NCBI RefSeq assembly: GCF_048564905.1
Contig: NC_132995.1
Coordinates: 61,992,639 to 62,056,638, forward strand
DNA length: 64,000 bases
Direction: 5' to 3'
Source of the DNA: Vicugna pacos
Taxonomy: Eukaryota > Chordata > Mammalia > Artiodactyla > Camelidae
Position numbers and translations under genes: made by a program. The notes below the pieces were generated by a model. It saw only the letters and a list, made by a program, of their open reading frames with translations. It ran no database searches and had not been told where the DNA came from. Positions 59,600 to 64,000 of this stretch are shown here, piece by piece (position 1 is the stretch's first letter; the number at the start of each line of letters is the position of its first letter).

Positions 59600-60090
59600 G
59601 AGAGGTTTTTAAAAAGGAGATAGAGCTAAGTGAAAGAAGCCAGCCTGAAAATGCTACATGCTGTATGATTCCAATTCTATGACATCCTGGAAATGGCAAA
59701 ACTATGGAGACAGTAAAAAGACCAGTGGTTGCCAGGGGTTCCAGGGAGGGAAGGAGGCATGGATAGGTGGAATACAGGGGATTTTTAGCGCCGTGAAACC
59801 ATTCCATGTGATGCTGCAATGGTGGAGACATGTCATTATGTATTTGTCAAAACTCAGAATTCACAAGACAAAGAGCAAACCCTAATGTTAACTATGGAAT
59901 TTAGTTAATAATAGTGTATCAGTATTGGCTCATCAATTGTAACAAATGTACTGCACTTATGTGAGATGCTAATAATTGGCAAAACTATGTGTGAGGGTCG
60001 AAGTGAGGGAATATGTAAGAATTCTCTGTACTTTCCATTCAATTTTTCTTAAACCTAAAATTGTTCTAAAAATTAGTCTATTCGCTAAAA
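59600..60090 (+). repeat. Old L1M (ME/MC-like) 3' end
   Basis: TAACTATGGAATTTAGTTAA and TCATCAATTGTAACAAATGT follow the ancient L1M 3' UTR, ending in an A run. Confidence 0.75.
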
Positions 60091-60329
60091 AAAAAAAAGG
60101 AATTAGAAATTTCACTACCCATTTTGTCCCCTAGTCCTACCTCCTAAAGATTAAATTCGATTCCACAGGCTGGAAGGCAGGTTTTTTCATCATGTCCCTG
60201 AAACATACTGTGTTTCTCTTAATCCCAGCATCTCTACATTATAATATCCTTCCCACAAGAATGCAAATGCTTAGTCATCTTTATGAGATCACATCAGTCT
60301 TCTGTTCAGACCTCCCAACGGCTTCCCAT

Positions 60330-60490
60330 TCCAAGCGCTTTGTGTGAATTAACTCATTTAATCCTTAAAACAACACTGTGAGGGGTCTTGTCTCCATCAA
60401 ATACGAGAAAACTGAATCACAGAGAGGTTAAGAAACGTGTCCAATGTAATGGAGCTGGTAACTGGCAGAGCTGGGATAGCCTCCTAAGTG
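60330..60490 (-). repeat. MIR SINE
   Basis: CATTTAATCCTTAAAACAAC with the GAGGTTAAGAAACGTGTCCA box is a reversed MIR. The following 60490-61179 interval holds nothing I can name. Confidence 0.65.
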
Positions 60491-61179
60491 GGCTGGCTCC
60501 AGAGTTTGCAGAAAAGTACCAGAAAACCCCAAAATGTTTTGAGTTGCAGGCCACACACATTTTGGGGTGGTGAAATCATTTTAGGGTGCCTTATATAAGC
60601 ATATTTTTAAAAAATTCAATAATAGAATGGAAGAAAAAAGAGGAATTCCCTTGCACATAGTCGAAGTATTGTTTTGTGAAACTTTTGTGTTTTTTGGATA
60701 CGACCTGTCTGTACGTGTGTTTGTGCTGAGTGCCGTGTAAAACGTATTTGAAAAGCTCATTGCATTAATCTGCAAGGAGCGTTGTTACCTCAGGTAATAA
60801 GAAGCACAGAGCTGAGGCAGCGCCAGGCTCCTGCCAGCCCAGTCATACCTGGATCCCGCCTGTTACTCTGCGAGCTGGTTCGTCCTGTTCTGCTGCATGT
60901 GCTGGCTTCATCTCAGCAGGTCCTGTCATCATATCCAAACTGAGTGATGTCCAGAGGTGGAAAAACACCATCCCTTCTAGAGAAATCTATGCCAGAAGTC
61001 TTCGGCAGATTTCCCCTTGACCAGGGTAGACACTTCCTTACCTCTCACTGGGCCAGAGCTAAGTCACATGCCCACTTTAAATCATTCGTGAGAAAGGAGA
61101 CTAGGACTGCTATGATCAGATTCCACTGATCTGATAAAACTCTGAATAAAGATTTCCAGCAAAGACAAAAGTCACAATG

Positions 61180-61333
61180 GTGGGGGCAGGGTATAGCTCG
61201 GTGGTAGAGTGCATGCTTATCACGCATGAGGTCCTGGGTTCAATCCCCAGTAACTCCATTAAAAAAAAAATTTCTAAAAAATAAATAAAATAAAATCATG
61301 ACATATGAGATAACCACAGGGGAACAAATAAAG
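61180..61333 (+). repeat. Camelid tRNA-derived SINE (Vic-1 type)
   Basis: Body with TAGCTCGGTGGTAGAG and GGTTCAATCCCCAG, then an A-rich tail to about 61299. The 9-bp repeat GTCACAATG at 61171-61179 and 61334-61342 suggests the insertion includes about 34 bases after the A-rich tail. Confidence 0.8.
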
Positions 61334-61489
61334 GTCACAATGAGTGTTAAGCAGCCTAAGTGTTTGCCGTGAGTAGAACTTGGAAGACCAAAAATGTTTC
61401 AAGTAATTTTCTGTCTTCTTAGAGATGGAAGCTTAGGGCAGACTACTCATCTAGTCATTCACCATTAATTCCATTGAGAAATATTTAGC

Positions 61490-61680
61490 AATATCCTAGT
61501 GTGTGCCTGGCACTGTGCTAGGCACTGGGGACACAAAGGTGAGCAAAAGAGACATGATCCATGCATCCTGGGGGTGACTCTAGGAAGGGAGAGAGTTGTT
61601 ACACAACTAATCTCAGAAATATATGTGTAACTATAAATTGTTAAGTGCTTTTAAGAAAACAAAGGAAACAGTGTGATCTG
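61490..61680. repeat. Ancient interspersed repeat, family uncertain
   Basis: GCCTGGCACTGTGCTAGGCA and the following bases belong to a common old mammalian repeat also seen near 1.25 kb. Confidence 0.45.
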
Positions 61681-63429
61681 AGGTTGTAAAAGGAGGATCT
61701 GATTTAAATGGGGTGGAGAAAGTCAAGGTTTGGTCAAGGTTATCCAAATATAGAGCAGAGGCCCTTGTCTAGGAGAGAGAATGTAAAAGGTGGTCTTAGT
61801 TTCCAATATTCAGATGTCCTCTCCTAATCCTGGGAATCATTGAAGATTCCTGGAAGATGTATAGGTTATCGTTCAAGTCATTTCTCACAGGAGATCAGAA
61901 GCCAAGACTCCAAGGTGGCTTGAAGGACAGACAGCTGAGCTTCTGTGCACCTCAAGCTGTGAAGAGGAATTGTACAGGACTATGGACCACGTTACTCTGT
62001 ACTGAAGGACCCATCCTTTGGAGGTGTTTTGTTTTTGTTGTTGTGGTTCTAGTGTTTTGTGCCAAAGGATAGGATCACATCCGGTGTCTGGGGCAGCAGT
62101 CCCCGTGAATGTAATAAACCTCACCACCGTCAATCATCCTGGAATATGTGAGTACTGAGGCAGGGCTGGGCTCAGGGGCATTTCCACTGCAGCCAGGTCC
62201 CTGCAACATGGGGGCAGAACCTGGGGGCAGGCAGAGAAGTGCCAGGAAAGGACCCATCTGCAGACCCCAAGAGCAGTGATACTCTGTTTTCAAGTTCTCT
62301 GTTTTGCAGTATACTTCTCTTATCACAAGACCTTCAGCAAGTCCTAAGAAACCTTATTTCCTGATCTCAGGTACCACTGTATGGAACTGGAGATAGAACC
62401 AATGTCCAAGTTGGGCAAAACAGTACAGGGGAGAGCAGAAGTTGTCTTGAGACAAACATGCATAACCGTGGAAGGAGAAAGTAGTAGTCTGGATCTCTGT
62501 TGCAGACTGTGATGACAAGCAACTGCCAGAACTGGTCTGCGGAGCATGTAAACATTTTTACGAGTTTCCCAGAAATACCTGGAAAGAGGAGCCTGGTAAT
62601 AAACAGTGCTTCTGCAATTAAAAAGAAGAAGCTGAGACTACAGTGATTCGGGCATAAAGGGATATATGAAGTTTGGACTTTGGAATTACTTATCTATTCT
62701 CTCTGGTTTTCACAAGCACCCTGCAGAGTGATTTGGCTATTTTGGGAGAGTGAGGCGTAGGAAATGCCTAACCCAAGGCAAGTAAGCGGCAGCCTGGGGC
62801 TAAGTCCAAGCACCCCAGACCATTGTGTTGTGCCATGTACATTCCCTGAATGAAACTGACCTGTGCGCTTCCTTTCAAGACCTTTGGGAAAAGTGGGCTG
62901 GTTTATTTTCTTCCACTCCACAGCCAGACTCTGAGAGAATAGCCAGAGGGGGGACAGTAACCACAAGAAGAAAAAGGGGGGAAAACCTTTTCTCTTAGCA
63001 GAAACTGAGGCATCTCATTTTATCCTTTAACTTCCCACTTCCTCATCTACAGATTAATCCACATCTATACCCATTTCCCTCAAACAGAGTTCTTTTTCCC
63101 ATTTAAAGCCAGTCTTCCGCCAAAGCCTGGACTTCCATCGTCTCCCTCTCCTTTCACATCTTTTTCCACCTGCCTCTTTCTTGTACTCTACATCTCTTCC
63201 CTCCTGCTTCCTCCCCTGGTGCCCATAAATATGCTCTCATCTTTCCCATCATAACCCCCACTTTAATCCCGAGTTTCCTTCAAACTATGGACCAATTAAC
63301 TTCTTTCATATTGTTATCCACACTTCTCAAAAGTGTAGATTTACACTTGTTAACTTCATCTCCTTCCATCCCAATAATTTCTCAATTCATTCTCATTTAT
63401 GCCACCCTCATATCCTAATGAACGCTTTT

Positions 63430-63935
63430 AAAAAATGTTTTAAAGTTTCACGTACTTATGAAAAAGTTCATCAAGGTGTACAGTGCAAAGAATGATCACA
63501 TAGTGAACACACCTCTGTGTCTGCCACCAGATTAAGAAATAGAACATTACTAGCACCTCGGAAATCCTATAGTGTTCTTCCAACCATTACTTTCTCCTTC
63601 CTCCCTAAATGGAGCATCGTCCTGACTTCTCATTCCATACATTAGTTTTGCTTGTTTTTAACTTTGCGTAAATGGGAACTAACAACATGACCTCTGTTTG
63701 TGTCTGGCTCTTCTGTGCAGCATTCTGTTTGTGTGATGTGGCTATGCTACTGCAGGCAGCCGTGGTTTATTCATTCTGACTGCCGTCTAGTACTCCATTT
63801 TAAGAATATGCTGCAATTCATCCATTCCACTGTTTATGGACACTTGAGGTTATTTCCAGTTTGAGATGATTTCAAATAAAATTCAATATAAATATTCTTG
63901 TATACATCTTTTTGGTGGGCATACACACACATTTC
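63430..63935 (-). repeat. Old L1M 3' region
   Basis: CATTAGTTTTGCTTGTTTTT and TCTAGTACTCCATTTTAAGA follow a reversed L1M 3' region. The 61680-63430 interval before it shows no feature I can support. Confidence 0.65.
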
Positions 63936-64000
63936 TTCATCTGTTTTTAAAGGAAGGAAGTAGTTTGGTTGTGAGACAGGATGGACGGGGGCAGGGCACA

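Overview
This is mammalian nuclear DNA, almost certainly from a camelid (camel, llama or alpaca). It shows long introns with GT-AG borders, dense LINE, MIR, L2 and DNA-transposon relics, and three copies of a tRNA-derived SINE whose body matches the camelid Vic-1 type (near 6.2, 49.4 and 61.2 kb, all on the + strand). Family names rest on sequence recall, since no database search was possible.

The window holds the chitinase-family cluster known from human chromosome 1p13, all on the minus strand. From upstream to downstream in transcription order the parts are: (1) a decayed CHI3L2 (YKL-39) locus at 40.46-44.51 kb, with four recognisable exons, an in-frame stop and lost splice sites; (2) a lone chitin-binding (CBM14) last exon at 36.59-36.81 kb with an unbroken frame and no GH18 exons directly beside it; (3) a CHIA-like pseudogene at 21.74-24.31 kb, holding exons 3 to 8 with stops, frameshifts and loss of the catalytic acid; (4) a complete CHIA (acidic mammalian chitinase) gene at 4.64-15.01 kb, with 11 coding exons joining into 484 codons, a signal peptide, the GH18 active site, a Gly/Ser/Glu-rich linker and a six-cysteine CBM14 domain. 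A TATA box and a polyadenylation signal bracket it closely.

The rest is intergenic. A GC-rich, CpG-rich block at about 31.19-31.72 kb looks like a promoter without a recognisable gene. From 45 to 64 kb I see only repeats and unassigned sequence. Datable structures include two solo MLT1-type LTRs with 5-bp target duplications, a Tigger1 and a MER2 DNA transposon, a HAL1 element, several L1 fragments (some nested or inverted), and Vic-1 copies with 9-bp target duplications.

The most interesting observations are Arg at CHIA position 269, where human and mouse CHIA have His and CHIT1 has Arg; the orphan CBM14 exon; the loss of CHI3L2; and the unexplained CpG island.
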